From NCBI GenBank assembly GCA_963854835.1, contig OY978527.1:18695345-18759344 (forward strand): a DNA stretch of 64,000 nucleotides. The letters run 5' to 3'. This DNA comes from Megamerina dolium (lineage: Eukaryota > Arthropoda > Insecta > Diptera > Megamerinidae). The notes under the pieces were generated by a model that was not told the DNA's origin, ran no database searches, and saw only the letters and a program-made list of their open reading frames with translations. Shown in pieces: positions 46,583 to 57,995 of the stretch. Position 1 is the stretch's first letter, and every line of letters starts with the position of its first letter. Position numbers and translations under genes: made by a program.

Positions 46583-46689
46583 TGTGTTCTGGTGGTGTTT
46601 TCTCAAGGTAACATGTCTAAGTGCCTCGCAGGTCGACTTACTTTACGTCATGTTGTTTGTTCTGCGCGTTCTGTAATGAGGGTGCCATC

Positions 46690-47705
46690 ATGTAGCTAGC
46701 TCTGCTTGCTATGTGATGTTACCTTCATTTTTGAATAGTGGTCCTCCACGTAGCGACCACCTAGCAACGTCTTCCTGACACCCGCTGGGAGGCGGCAAAA
46801 GCGAATGGCGAAAACCTCCTTGGTTAGAGGTTGTGCGTTGGACTAGAAACCCGAAATAAGGACCATGATTTACGGATATGCACCTGGAATGTCCGGTCCC
46901 TCTATAGAGAATGTACCTCTATCCAGCTGCTTGATGTCCTCGAAAAATACAAGGCTGACATCACCGCACTTCAGGAAATGCGATGCACGGGACATGGTTG
47001 CTCTAAAAGAGCATCCTGTGATATATATTACAGTTGCCATGCAAAGAGGCACAAACTCGGGTGTGGACTTGTTGTCAGTAAGAGACAAGAGCAACATCTT
47101 GTCTCACAGTTCACACCTGTGAATGAGCGGCTCGCAACAATACGAATTAAAGTAAAATTTTTTAACAGTAGCATAATATGTGCCCACGCTCCGACGGGTG
47201 AAAAGGACGATGCGACGAAGGAAGAAGTTTATGACCGCTGCCCCTCCACGATATCAAAATCGTGCTTGGCGACTTTAATGCCAGGATGGGCAATGAGGGT
47301 ACATTTTGTCCAACTGTCGGAAATTCAGCCTCCACTAGAACACCTCCGATACGATTTCCCCGCAGCACGAAACATGGAAAATAGTAGTACCAGATTTCAG
47401 CATCTCGACATCAATAAAGCGACGTAGATGTCTCCAGATCAACGAACTAAAAACCAAATTGATCACGTTATGATTGACGGAAGGAATGCTTTCAGTGTGA
47501 TGGACGTGAAATCGCTCCGTGGTGCCAACATCGACTCGGATCATTACCTTGTTGCAGTTAAGGTGCGAACATGTTTATGTGCCGCAAAGAACAAACGAAA
47601 TTCAGAGAAAGCTTCACGTCAGTAAGATGTAATCACCAGAGCCAGCAAATGCTTTTACCACTCGATTGTCGGATCTGCTTATGCAGATCACTCTCCCTCT
47701 TGAAA
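46690..47705 (+). pseudogene. RTE-type LINE: 5' region and endonuclease half, inverted
   Basis: The plus strand carries LRICTWNVRSLYRECTSIQL, LLDVLEKYKADITALQEMRC, GCGLVVSKR and IICAHAPTGEKDDATKEE. Further on come LGDFNAR-like wording in a second frame and NQIDHVMIDGR, then DHYLVAVKVRTCLC. This is an APE-type endonuclease (Asn in CTWNVRS, Glu in LQEMRC, His in DHYLVAV). Past 47640 the linker continues in a shifted frame as AFTTRLSDLLMQITLPLE. It belongs upstream of the reverse transcriptase but lies in opposite orientation to it. Confidence 0.85.
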
Positions 47706-47769
47706 TATATACAGTACTCAAAATTATCTCTTCAATGATATATATCACTTGATATAAATGACTTCGATG

Positions 47770-48215
47770 CTTTGCAGATAATTCTAAATATCTTGGACTT
47801 CACTTCGACAGAAAAATCACGTGGCACCATCACGTTATGACCAAACGGAAACAACTTGGGATAAAAGTCAGGTCCCTATTTTGGCCTATCCTTGGAACAC
47901 AAGCTACTAATCTATAAAATTATACTGAAACCGGTTTGCACCTATGGGATCCAAGTTTGGGTTTCTGCATCTAAATCTAGTATAGATATAATCCAATAAT
48001 TCCTGTCCAAAACCTTGCGAATGTGTACAAATGCCGCACACTTCATTCTCAACGAAATTATTCATCGTGATTTAAAGGTTCCAACGTTTATGAAGAGATT
48101 CAAAAGGTTATAAATGAGTATATAAACCCTCTTAGAGTACTCCCGAATCACCGAATTGTAGAGCAGCTGAATAACGAAAACATCACTCCTAGATTAAAAA
48201 GATTCACCTAACTGA
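47770..48215 (+). pseudogene. Jockey-clade LINE, reverse-transcriptase C-terminus
   Basis: SKYLGLHFDRKITWHHHVMT, KRKQLGIKVRSLFWPI, LKPV-like and IHRDLKVPT-like blocks occur in order with stops and frameshifts. The orientation is the same as the jockey endonuclease at 43757-44842, from which it may have been separated by the RTE insertion and an internal deletion. Confidence 0.75.
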
Positions 48216-48352
48216 TTTGGCTGCTATAATTGAATTCAATTGATATTTATAAAAAAAAAAACACTTCGTTTTAATAATCAAAGTTAATATAATTAACTCT
48301 GAAATAAATGTAACAAGAAAATATTTGATAGTCAATTTTGTTTATATACTAA

Positions 48353-48880
48353 TAGCCTAGACAGACGGCAACCAAATTCCGGATTACCGAGTTAATTCGA
48401 ATTAACTAGGGCATTAACTGCAGCTAATCCGCATAAACTCTATGAGTTAATTCTCAAAATAAATGAGGATTAGGGCAATTTGCAATGGCAACACTGCTGA
48501 AAATTGTCTATTGTGAATTTTTCTCCATCCATTTTACAAACCATTAGGTGTGTTCGCTAACAAAAAATTTTCAACAATTGCTAACAGTTTTCAACATGAA
48601 AAGTGTTGGCGAACAAATAAATCCAGCTGTCAATTACGAACGGTGAATGTCAATTTACAAGTTTCTGATAGTTTTCAGTTCACGTACTTCTTGTAGATTT
48701 TCTCATATCGAGAGTGATAGATGACAGAAATTGATAGTGATAGTAATGTAAGTGGACAGACCTAATAAAACAGCAATCAGCTGTTTAGTTAATCTGCAAT
48801 ACTGCCGTCTGTCAGGTTATTATTTTATTCGGATTAAGTGCGCCGGTAATCCGGAATTAGGCTGCCGTCTGTCTAGGCTA
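48353..48880 (-). repeat. Repeat family C, full-length copy (528 bp)
   Basis: This is the best complete copy. TAGCCTAGACAGACGGCAAC and the inverse of TAGCCTAGACAGACGGCAGC are the termini. Inside each terminus lie ATTCCGGATTACCG, and on one side the palindrome TTAATTCGAATTAA. There is no open reading frame. TAA flanks both sides (acTAA/TAAgaa), a possible 3-bp target duplication. Confidence 0.92.
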
Positions 48881-48883
48881 TAA

Positions 48884-49510
48884 GAAATTACTGCTGGAGC
48901 ACCAGAGGAATTTAAAGAGGGAATCGAGAATTATAATTATTGACAATACATCGTCATATGTTATTAGATTGAATGTCTATGGCATTTAAGTGAAACCAAC
49001 TTTAAAATATAAAAAAATTATTACTTGAAATATGAACAAAAAACATTAAATCATAGTAAGCGAAGTTTGAACGGAGTCGGCTGTAAAATTATAAACAACT
49101 GAAAAAAAAGAGATAAATAAAGGAATTTTCCAGAATACAGAACAGAATGTGTTTGATTGTGAAGAGAGCTAGAAGAAAAATTATTTGGGAATATAAAAAA
49201 AAAAGAAAAAAAGCTTATGTGTAATTAAAAATTAACTGAAATATTCTTCGGTTATATAAAAAAAAAACATAAAAAATTGACTAAACGATATACTTTTATA
49301 GCATTTAATCAGTGAAAAAAAAAACCCTATTAAAGAAAGAAAAAAAAAACATTTCAGAGAAATTGATCTGTTCCCGAAAAATCAGAACTCCACTATATTA
49401 AAACACGTAACCTAGACCACTTATCGGATGGGATATATATAAAAAAATCGGAATACAGCAAGAATTGACAAAATCCAGAATCTAAGATACATCAATTAGT
49501 ACTTAAAGAT
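48884..49510. other. A-rich stretch, nothing recognised
   Basis: Many A runs of 8-12 bp; no gene or known repeat. Confidence 0.45.
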
Positions 49511-49524
49511 ACTTACCTTTCTTA

Positions 49525-49706
49525 AAAAAAAAAACAAATATGTGGCACTTAAAGCCCCAGAAGAAGAATTGCCAATTGCTTGCCGACATGAGGGTACCAT
49601 TCGAAAGAAAAATCATCGATATTAAATTTGTTATGCATCAGCCGGGGATTGAACCACGACCTACAGATCAGAAGGCGAACACACTAACCACTGAGCTACG
49701 GCACCC
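49525..49706 (-). mobile_element. tRNA-derived SINE, copy 7, internally deleted
   Basis: The TGTGGCACTTAAAGCCCC end joins directly to AGAAGAATTGCCAATTGCTT and continues to the complete tRNA-like head (GCTACGGCACCC). About 190 bp of body are missing. ACTTACCTTTCTTA at 49511-49524 recurs at 49707-49720, a 14-bp target duplication. The shortened form was therefore either inserted as such or deleted after insertion. Confidence 0.93.
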
Positions 49707-49920
49707 ACTTACCTTTCTTACTTACCTTTATATTAGATTAATTAAATTTTCATCAAAAGTATTTCCTGTACTTGAGAAAGCTTTCTGGAGGGAGTAACAA
49801 TTTGCTAAAGAAGAATTGGTATGAGTATGTTTCGATGTTTTTCAAGAAGTATTTTGGTAAATTATTAAGTAATTCATTGAATGTAATTACTGCGTAAGTA
49901 TATGTTGATTAAAAAAAAAA

Positions 49921-51196
49921 ATCTCCTTACAGTCGGCTGGGGCCGACCAAACTATACCCTGCATATGTAGATTTGTATATAAAAAGTTTACTCGAATATC
50001 CAACTTTTCTTTTATTTCCACTTTTCGAGAAACAATTTTTGCATATACTACTAATTTACACCCGAAATATGGTTGACTTTGACGAAGTAAAAGGATTTTA
50101 AGATAATTCCGAGGCTTAGTATGGGAGCTATATAAAATGTGGGCGTGGCTTACCACTTTCTAGTAAATCCAATTAATTTTTCAATGTTAATCCACACCTT
50201 AAATTTGGTGTCCTACGTTGAATAGTTTCTAAGTTATGGTGGTTAACATTTTTGTTTAATTTCCTCAACTTTGTATGGGAGCCCCAATAAGAAGTGGGCG
50301 TGGTAAGCTGATTTTTCGCCAGATTATTTCCGACTACGATATTAATTTAAGTGTCAATTATGGTTATTGTAGACATAAGATTGCCTAAGTTACAGCTGTT
50401 TCAATTTAAAATTTGTATGGGGGCTACGATAAACACTGGGCGTGGTGCTCCCATTTTCTGTGAGCCTAGTTGCTCGTACAATACTAATCCACACCTTAAA
50501 TCTCGTTATTCTACGCTGAATAGTTTGCAAGTTATAACCGGTAACATTTTTTTTAATTTCCGCAACTTTGTATGGGAGACCCAAAAAGGAGTGGGGTGGC
50601 ACATTGATTTTCTGCCATATTATTTCTGACTGCCGTGTTAATCTAAGTGTCAATTATGGTTATTCTAGACAGAAGATTGTAGAAGTTACAGCAGTTTCAA
50701 TTTAAAAGAAGTACAGACACTTTGTATGGGAGCTACGCTAGAAAGTAGGCGTGGCTCACCCACTTTTGGCGAGGTTATATAGTAGTATAATATAACTCTA
50801 TGTGCAAAATATTGTTGTCCCAAGTGGTATATTATGTGAGTTATAGCAAGTTAAAGATTTTGAAAATTTCGAGGTTAGTCGCTTTCAATGCTTGGTGTGG
50901 GCGTGGTTATTGACCGATCATGCCCAATATCAATCCCCTCCGTACTCTTGGATCATAGATTACTTATGCCAAATTTCATCGAAATAGCTCAATATTTACT
51001 CAAGTTATCGTGCGAACCAGCCAGGTGACAGACAGACGGACGGACGGACGGACGGACATCGTTAAATCGAAAATTTAATCGACACTGATCACGAATATAT
51101 ATCCATGTCTATATCTCCGGAGATTCCTTCAAGTGGACACGAACATCTGACCGAAATGAATATACCATGCATATTGCATTATGCAGGGTATAAAAA
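49921..51196 (+). repeat. Repeat family A, copy 4 (left arm of palindrome)
   Basis: It has the same ends as copies 2 and 3 but only two internal units of about 300 bp. It lies head-to-tail against an inverted partner at 51201-52476. Confidence 0.92.
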
Positions 51197-51200
51197 CATA

Positions 51201-52476
51201 TTTTTATACCCTGCATAATGCAATATGCATGGTATATTCATTTCGGTCAGATGTTTGTGTCCACTTGAAGGAATCTCCGGAGATATAGACATGGATATAT
51301 ATTCGTGATCAGCGTCGATTAAATTTTCGATTTAACGATGTCCGTCCGTCCGTCCGTCCGTCTGTCTGTCACCTGGCTGGTTCGCACGATAACTTGAGTA
51401 AATATTGAGCTATTTCGATGAAATTTGGCATAAGTAATCTATGATCCAAGGGTACGGAGGGGATTGATATTGGGCATGATCGGTCAATAACCACGCCCAC
51501 ACCAAGCATTCAAAGCGACTAACCTCGAAATTTTCAAAATCTTTAACTTGCTATAACTCACATAATATACCACTTGGGACAACAATATTTTGCACATAGA
51601 GTTATATTATACTACTATATAACCTCGCCAAAAGTGGGTGAGCCACGCCTACTTTCTAGCGTAGCTTCCATACAAAGTGTCTGTACTTCTTTTAAATTGA
51701 AACTGCTGTAACTTCTACAATCTTCTGTCTAGAATAACCATAATTGACACTTAGATTAACACGGCAGTCAGAAATAATATGGCAGAAAATCAATGTGCCA
51801 CGCCCACTCCTTTTTGGGTCTCCCATACAAAGTTGCGGAAATTAAAAAAAATGTTACCGGTTATAACTTGCAAACTATTCAGCGTAGAATAACGAGATTT
51901 AAGGTGTAGATTAGTATTGTACGATCAACTAGGCTCACAGAAAATGGGCGCACCACGCCCAGTGTTTATCGTAGCCCCCATACAAATTTTAAATTGAAAC
52001 AGCTGTAACTTCGGCAATCTTATGTCTACAATAACCATAATTGACACTTAAATTAATATCGTAGTCGGAAATAATCTGGCGAAAAATCAGCGTACCACGC
52101 CCACTTCTTATTGGGGCTCCCATACAAAGTTGAGGAAATTAAACAAAAATGTTAACCACCATAACTTAGAAACTATTCAACGTAGGACACCAAATTTAAG
52201 GTGTGGATTAACATTGAAAAATTAATTGGATTTACTAGAAAGTGGTAAGCCACGCCCACTTTTTATATAGCTCCCATACTAAGCCTCGGAATTATCTTAA
52301 AATCCTTTTACTTCGTCAAAGTCAACCATTTTTCGGGTGTAAATTAGTAGTATATGCAAAAATTGTTTCTCCAAAAGTGGAAATAAAAGAAAAGTTGGAT
52401 ATTCGAGTAAACTTTTTATATACAAATCTACATATGCAGGGTATAGTTTGGTCGGCCCCAGCCGACTGTAAGGAGA
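51201..52476 (-). repeat. Repeat family A, copy 5 (right arm of palindrome)
   Basis: This is the reverse complement of copy 4, with exactly the same overall length and only scattered differences. The two arms are separated by four bases (CATA) at 51197-51200. Confidence 0.92.
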
Positions 52477-52990
52477 TTTTTTTGCATTAATTACTTTGAA
52501 AATGTTTTTAAAAAACCGTTCTTGACTATTATTTCTTTATATACAATTGTTTTGTTCATTAAAGAATGATAAAGAAAACATGTCGTTTTTGTTTTTTTTA
52601 TATGAATCTAGGATTACTTTAATATGTTAATGATATTTATATAGAGTATAACATTTTTCTATTGTTCTATTATTATCAAAAAATTGCTTTTTGTATTATT
52701 CATATTTTTGTTAAAAAAAATAGTTATAAAAATTACTTTTGAAAATTAAAACCAATATTCATGGGTTTTACAATAATGTAAATTGTCATTTCTTGAAAAT
52801 TGAAAAAGGGCGAGAGTAGATAAGGTACAGGGACATAGTGATGACATAGACTAATCAGGGACTCAATGAGAAGGTAAACGAAGAAAAACGAGAAGTTGAA
52901 TTTTTTATGTCAACAATCAAAAACCCCTCCCACTAATTCCGACTGCTAGCTGTTTGACGGGTCGCTCTTCGATTGTTGGCATAGTATAAT
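52477..52990. other. AT-rich spacer with a short inverted repeat
   Basis: TATGTCAACAATC at about 52907 and GATTGTTGGCATA at about 52973 form 13-bp arms with one mismatch. No gene is present. Confidence 0.4.
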
Positions 52991-52991
52991 A

Positions 52992-53480
52992 TAGTAATAA
53001 TCGAAATGAAAAACAAACAAATGATTTGAGGTGTTTGACCCTTATGTAGAACCAGGAGTTAATGTGTCAAAATATTTTCGAATTTTTCACTTTGATAGAT
53101 TTCAAAAAGCTGTCTTTTAATATTCGCATATATACCTACATACTTATGTGGCCATTACAACCGAAAATCGATTTAGGCCGAATCTACCTTGCTTCGCCAG
53201 CCAGCTCTTTCCTTAGCTAGTTGGCGTTAGAAATTCCAAGCGCTTACAAGTTCTCTTGTACTTGATCTCTCCACCGGAGGTTAGGTCTTCCTCTTCTGCG
53301 TCGTCCACCAGCTGGTTCCGAATATAACACCTTCTTAGTCGGAGCGTATTCTTCCATTCGCTCGACATGACCTAGCCATATATACTTAAAATGTTTCAAA
53401 ACGAAAGCGTCAAAATTTCTCTCTAAGAATGACGTACTTTATTATTTATACTATGGTTCAGATCATAGTATAATTAACAA
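52992..53480 (+). repeat. Local duplication, first copy (with RTE insert)
   Basis: AGTAATAATCGAAA through GTTAATGTG.CAAAATATTTTC and TTTTTCACTTTGATAG matches 53705 onward. After the RTE fragment (53142-53377) the match resumes with AAAACGAAAGCGTCAA and GTTCAGATCATA. Confidence 0.7.
53142..53377 (-). pseudogene. RTE-type LINE, short 3'-terminal fragment
   Basis: TATGTGGCCATTACAACCGA to the segment encoding the C-terminal basic region matches 44843-45070 and the inverse of 60990-61230. It is severely 5'-truncated. Confidence 0.85.
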
Positions 53481-53704
53481 AGTAAGGCAATCATAGAATT
53501 TGTTCTCATATCATTCACACGATATGCCAAAACATGTTTAGGTAGTGTCAAAATTACTATATGTCAAAACATCAAAATCTATTCAGGCAGTGTCAAAATT
53601 ATTAACCATCTGATAGAGTACAAAAGTGTTAACAAATTTGTTGATTGTTTTAATTATTGTAACAATTAAAAAAATATTCACAAGTTGATGTAATTAAAAT
53701 AAAA

Positions 53705-53935
53705 TTAGTAATAATCGAAAAGAACAAATAAACAAATGCATGTGAGATGTTATACACAACCAGAGGGTTAATGTGACAAAATATTTTCGAATTTTTCACT
53801 TTGATAGCTTTCACAAAGCTGTGTGTTGATTTTATTCTATACACTTACTTCAAAATGAGAGCATCAATATTCCTCTCTTGGATTGCCTTACTTTGTAAAT
53901 TATACTATGAGTTCAGATCATACAATAAAACTGAC
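53705..53935 (+). repeat. Local duplication, second copy (without RTE insert)
   Basis: Diverged direct repeat of 52992-53480; the region homologous to the RTE insertion is uninterrupted here. Confidence 0.7.
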
Positions 53936-54318
53936 TGTGAATGAAATTGTCAACAATATTCATAACATCCGATTGGCAAAATCTGAAGGTCAGAGTCTGT
54001 TGAGACCATAGGCATCGATAGCTAACAAAGTAATTGTCGGGATCTATTTAACGTTTGCCCATAGTCAACACACGTGAGGTTAATGCAATTTGAAATGAAA
54101 TCGATATTTAGAATTGCCATTATTGCGGCTATTTCTCTTTCAAAATCGATATTTTCAAGTGCGTTCAAATTTGGGTATTTTTTGTTTTGTTTTAGGTGAT
54201 GCAGAAACAACTCTCAACAATTGTTGACGATTAAACTGGATGTTTGTGATTGTAACATTGATGTCATCACTATCGCTCATTTCTTGTAGAAAAAAATGCA
54301 ACTGCTAATGTCGATTTA
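53936..54318. other. Intergenic, nothing recognised
   Basis: AT-rich with no supported coding region. Confidence 0.4.
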
Positions 54319-54814
54319 TAGCCCTGACAGACGGCAGCGTTAATTCGATTTAATTCGAATTAACTCAGGTATTAATTGCAGCTAATCCGCATTAACTCTA
54401 CGAGTTAATTTTCAAAATAAAAGAGGATTAGGGCAATTTACGATGGCAACACTGCTGAAAATTTTCTATTGTGAATTTTTCTCCATCCAACTTACAAAAC
54501 AATAGGTGTGTTCGCTTATAAAAAACTTTCAACAATTGTGAACAGTTTTCGGCATGAAAAGCATTGGCGAACAAATAAATCCAACTGACAATTACGAACT
54601 GTGAATGTCAATTTACAAGTTATGATAGTTTTCAGTTCACTACTTCTTTTAGATTTTCTCATATCGAGAGTGGCAGGTGACAGAAATTGATAGTGATAGT
54701 AATATAACTGTGCAGATCAAATAAAATAGCAATCAGCCGTTTAGTTAATCCGTAATACTTCCGACTGTCAGGTTAATATTTTATTCGGATTAACGCTGCC
54801 GTCTGTCTAGGCTA
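54319..54814 (-). repeat. Repeat family C, full-length diverged copy
   Basis: Termini TAGCCCTGACAGACGGCAGC and the inverse of TAGCCTAGACAGACGGCAGC; the core is the same as in the other copies with more substitutions. Confidence 0.9.
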
Positions 54815-55146
54815 TAATAGATGTGAATATATGTTCACTACCAACAATTTTACAAATTTCATTACATTTTGTGAAAGATTTACTCTTCAAATGGCAACCA
54901 AAGAAGTTTTAGTTGGAAAATTCGACTATGGTAAATTGTATAAAATGGTTATTTTAAAAACGATTGTCAATTTCACCTCATATGAGTCGCCCTTACAAAA
55001 GTCATTGGATGTTTAGTAGTATTCATAACGACAATAAAAACAAATAATTTATACAATTTACTATTATTTACTATGGTACTCTCAATGATTTCAGTAAATT
55101 TTTGGATTCATTCAATCAGTCTATTCATTATGAATTTCTTATTACA
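54815..55146. other. Short spacer, nothing recognised
   Basis: A 61-codon frame at 54831-55016 lacks any recognised feature. Confidence 0.4.
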
Positions 55147-55935
55147 CTATCTCGAAGAACCGCCGCCCTTCTCTTCTGAATCACAATCTTCTTCTGATTC
55201 GTAATGTTTCTTCGATTTGCGTTCCTTTTTCGAGTCACGTTCCTTTTTCGTGTCGCGTTGTTTTTTCGATTCGCGCTCCTTTTTCGAGTCGGGATCATTT
55301 TTCGAGTCCCGATCCTTTTTTGAGTCGCGGTCCTTTTTCGAGTCGCGATTCTTTTTCGATTCGCGATCCTTTTTCGAGTCGCGTTCCTTTTTTGATTCGC
55401 GATCCTCTTTCGAGTCGCGATCGTCCTTCGAGTGACGACCCTTTTTCGATTCGCGATCCTCTTTCGAGTCGCGATCGTCCTTCGAGTCACGACCCTTTTT
55501 CGATTCGCGATCCTTTTTCGATTCGCGATTCTTTTTTGAGTCACGCTCCTTTTTCGAGTCACGATCCTTTGTCGAGTCCTGATCCTTTTTCGAGTCCCGA
55601 TCCTTTTTTGATTCTCGATCCTCTTTCGAATCGCGATCCTTTTTCGATTTCCGATCCTTTTTCGAGTCACGATCCTTCTTCGAGTCGCGATCCTTTTTCG
55701 ATACCCGATCCTTTTTTGATTCGCGATCCTTTTTCGAGCCGTGTGATTTTTCTGTTGGTATAGATTCGTTATCTGTTATCAAGCCAGAATTTTCTGCTGA
55801 CACAGCTTCCCTGCTTGTGGTTGGATTTTTGTTGTCTTTTTGTGGATGGACCCACACACCATATGCTGTAATATCAGCATTATCTTTATATTCCATAATA
55901 TGTATTGGAAAAGATTTGGATGCACTTTGATACAT
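55147..55935 (-). CDS. Highly charged S-K-K-D-R hexapeptide-repeat protein (unknown)
   Basis: The 262-residue frame starts MYQSASKSFPIHIMEYKDNA, followed by DITAYGVWVHPQKDN. From about residue 67 to 247 it consists of roughly 30 copies of a six-residue unit, S-K-K-D-R-(D/E). It ends in an acidic patch (EEDCDSEEK) and GGGSSR. The ATG directly follows TTTTTCCCATTTTCAG, a good 3' splice site. This may therefore be a downstream exon with a small upstream exon at about 56060 (where AATG/GTAAAA could be a donor), or the first codon after a 5'-UTR intron. The non-repetitive N-terminus suggests a real protein. Alternating Lys/Asp/Arg/Ser tracts often occur in nuclear RNA-associated proteins, but I do not recognise the family and assign no function. 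Confidence 0.6.
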   Translation of the reverse strand: MYQSASKSFPIHIMEYKDNADITAYGVWVHPQKDNKNPTTSREAVSAENSGLITDNESIPTEKSHGSKKDRESKKDRVSKKDRDSKKDRDSKKDRKSKKDRDSKEDRESKKDRDSKKDQDSTKDRDSKKERDSKKNRESKKDRESKKGRDSKDDRDSKEDRESKKGRHSKDDRDSKEDRESKKERDSKKDRESKKNRDSKKDRDSKKDRDSKNDPDSKKERESKKQRDTKKERDSKKERKSKKHYESEEDCDSEEKGGGSSR

Positions 55936-56410
55936 CTGAAAATGGGAAAAAATATCATATGAAATTATATACCAAATATTAAAACTCTAGATTAAACCAT
56001 GTAAGAGGTTTGCAATAGGGACGACACATTTTTTTAATGGATTTGTCGATTTTACCATTGCGTGGAGCTACCTGTGTATTTCTGACGTTTTAATTCGTTA
56101 ATTTACAACATTTAATAAAAGACAATTTCCAAAATATATACATTTTTAATCATGAAGTTTGGATTCGGTTGCCGCAACCTTACATACATCACCTAACCCT
56201 AAAGCTAAAAGTCCACATTACGCATTTTCTCGTCACCGCGTCAGCAAGACAGCTGAAGCTGAAGGGGAATAGTTTGATTTTTTGTTCGAAATTTCTATGT
56301 AAAGTATTTCTTTTGTGCTGGTATATGTGGCGATTTACGCAAAAAGAAAAAAGAAACAGCCTGGAAACAATGAAATATTGTATTCAGAATAGTAAAAAAT
56401 GGTCACATTG

Positions 56411-56412
<2 letters not shown>
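55936..56412. other. Upstream of the hexapeptide-repeat exon
   Basis: Probable intron and 5' region of the minus-strand gene. No other feature is recognised. Confidence 0.4.
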
Positions 56413-56480
<68 letters not shown>

Positions 56481-56489
56481 GTATATATA
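56413..56489. repeat. (TA)n microsatellite, left of Tc1 element
   Basis: About 75 bp of TA with occasional TG; interrupted by the Tc1-like element at 56490. Confidence 0.95.
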
Positions 56490-57995
56490 CAGCCGCGAGC
56501 AGTGAAATAGTAGTACATACTTGCAGAATATATTGTGTCCTTTGTTTCAACTTACTCGTTATCGGCTTCGATTTTTTTTTTGAAATTATCATCTCTAGTT
56601 TATAACTTACATCTGTGCAAATTTGAAACCATGAAACCGTTATAGTTATAGTTTTTTATTTATAGCAGTAGACGCTGCTGCATGTGATATTTTGAACAAG
56701 CAGTAAAATAGTAGCGGTAAGCAACTAAGTATACAAATTTTGTTTTCCTGTTAAAATATCATATTTTATTTTTTAACTGAAAGTAAGTTTTATAGTTTTA
56801 TTGCTTTAGTTAATATTTCTGCAGTTAAAATAAAACAAAACATAATTTTACAATTTTTAGTGGGACGAGGTGTGCACTGCACTCACGAAAAACGTGCAAT
56901 TATTCAAAAACTTATCAAAAGTAATAAAAGGAAGTGGAAAAGATTGTTGGTTGTTCAGCAACCATGATACGCAATGCAATAAATTATAAAAAATAAAGCT
57001 GAGAAAAGGGGTGCTAAGCGAATACTTTCAGCAACTTCCGTTCGACAAATAATAAAATGCTCAACAAGTCGACCAACGATGTCAGCTGTTGAAATATTAG
57101 ACACCCTCAAATTACCCTGAGGTGTACATACCGTAAGGAGACGGCTACGCGATCAAAACTTGTATGCTCGAAGTCTACACAAGGTACCGCTTCTAAAAAA
57201 AATCATGTATTACGCAGACATTTGGAATGGCCCATCCGGAAATGGAGAAATATTTTGTGGACGGGTGAGTTCAAAATTGTCTTGTATGGAGGTAAAGGCT
57301 CTCGTCAGTATGTAAGACGGCCCCCAAATACTGATTACAATCCACGTTACACCACAAGGACCCTAAGCATGGAGGATCCAGTATTATGGTATGGGGGTGT
57401 TTTTTGTACAACGGTGTGGAGCCAATATATTGGATAAAGACGTTAAAATAAATCAGGATGTTATGTTACCGTTTACCGGCAACGACCCGAAGCACACAAG
57501 CAAGCTGGCAAAATTGTGGTTTTGGGACAATGGAATTAAGGTCATGGAGTGGCCAGCTCAATCTCCTGACCTCAATCCCATAGAAAACCTTTGGGCTGAT
57601 CTAAAGAAAGCAGTATTGGATGCTAAGCCTAAAAACAATAACGAACTGTGGGCTGTGGTTCAACGTGGATGGCAATCAATCCCACGAGAAAGGTGCCAGC
57701 GCCTCGTAGACTCTATGACGAACCGCTGTGCAGCTGTAATTAAAAATAACGGCCATGCTACCAAATACCAAGTATTTCTGCTAAATAATTAAAGTAAAAA
57801 TTACAAATTTCCAAATTATGATTTTTCCCCATCCACTACTATTTTACTGCACGCTAATAAATTAATTTTTTGTGCTTATGTAAACTGTGAACATGGCCAT
57901 TAATTATGCAATAAAAATTTGGTAACATGTATTTTGACATTTTAGTAATTTTAAGAAATGAAAAATGTAAACACCCACTATTTCACTGCTCGCAG

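Noticed and set aside
55320..55763. Plus-strand frames opposite the hexapeptide-repeat exon
   Set aside because: Shadows of an 18-bp repeat that leaves several frames open; the minus frame alone has non-repetitive ends and a splice context.
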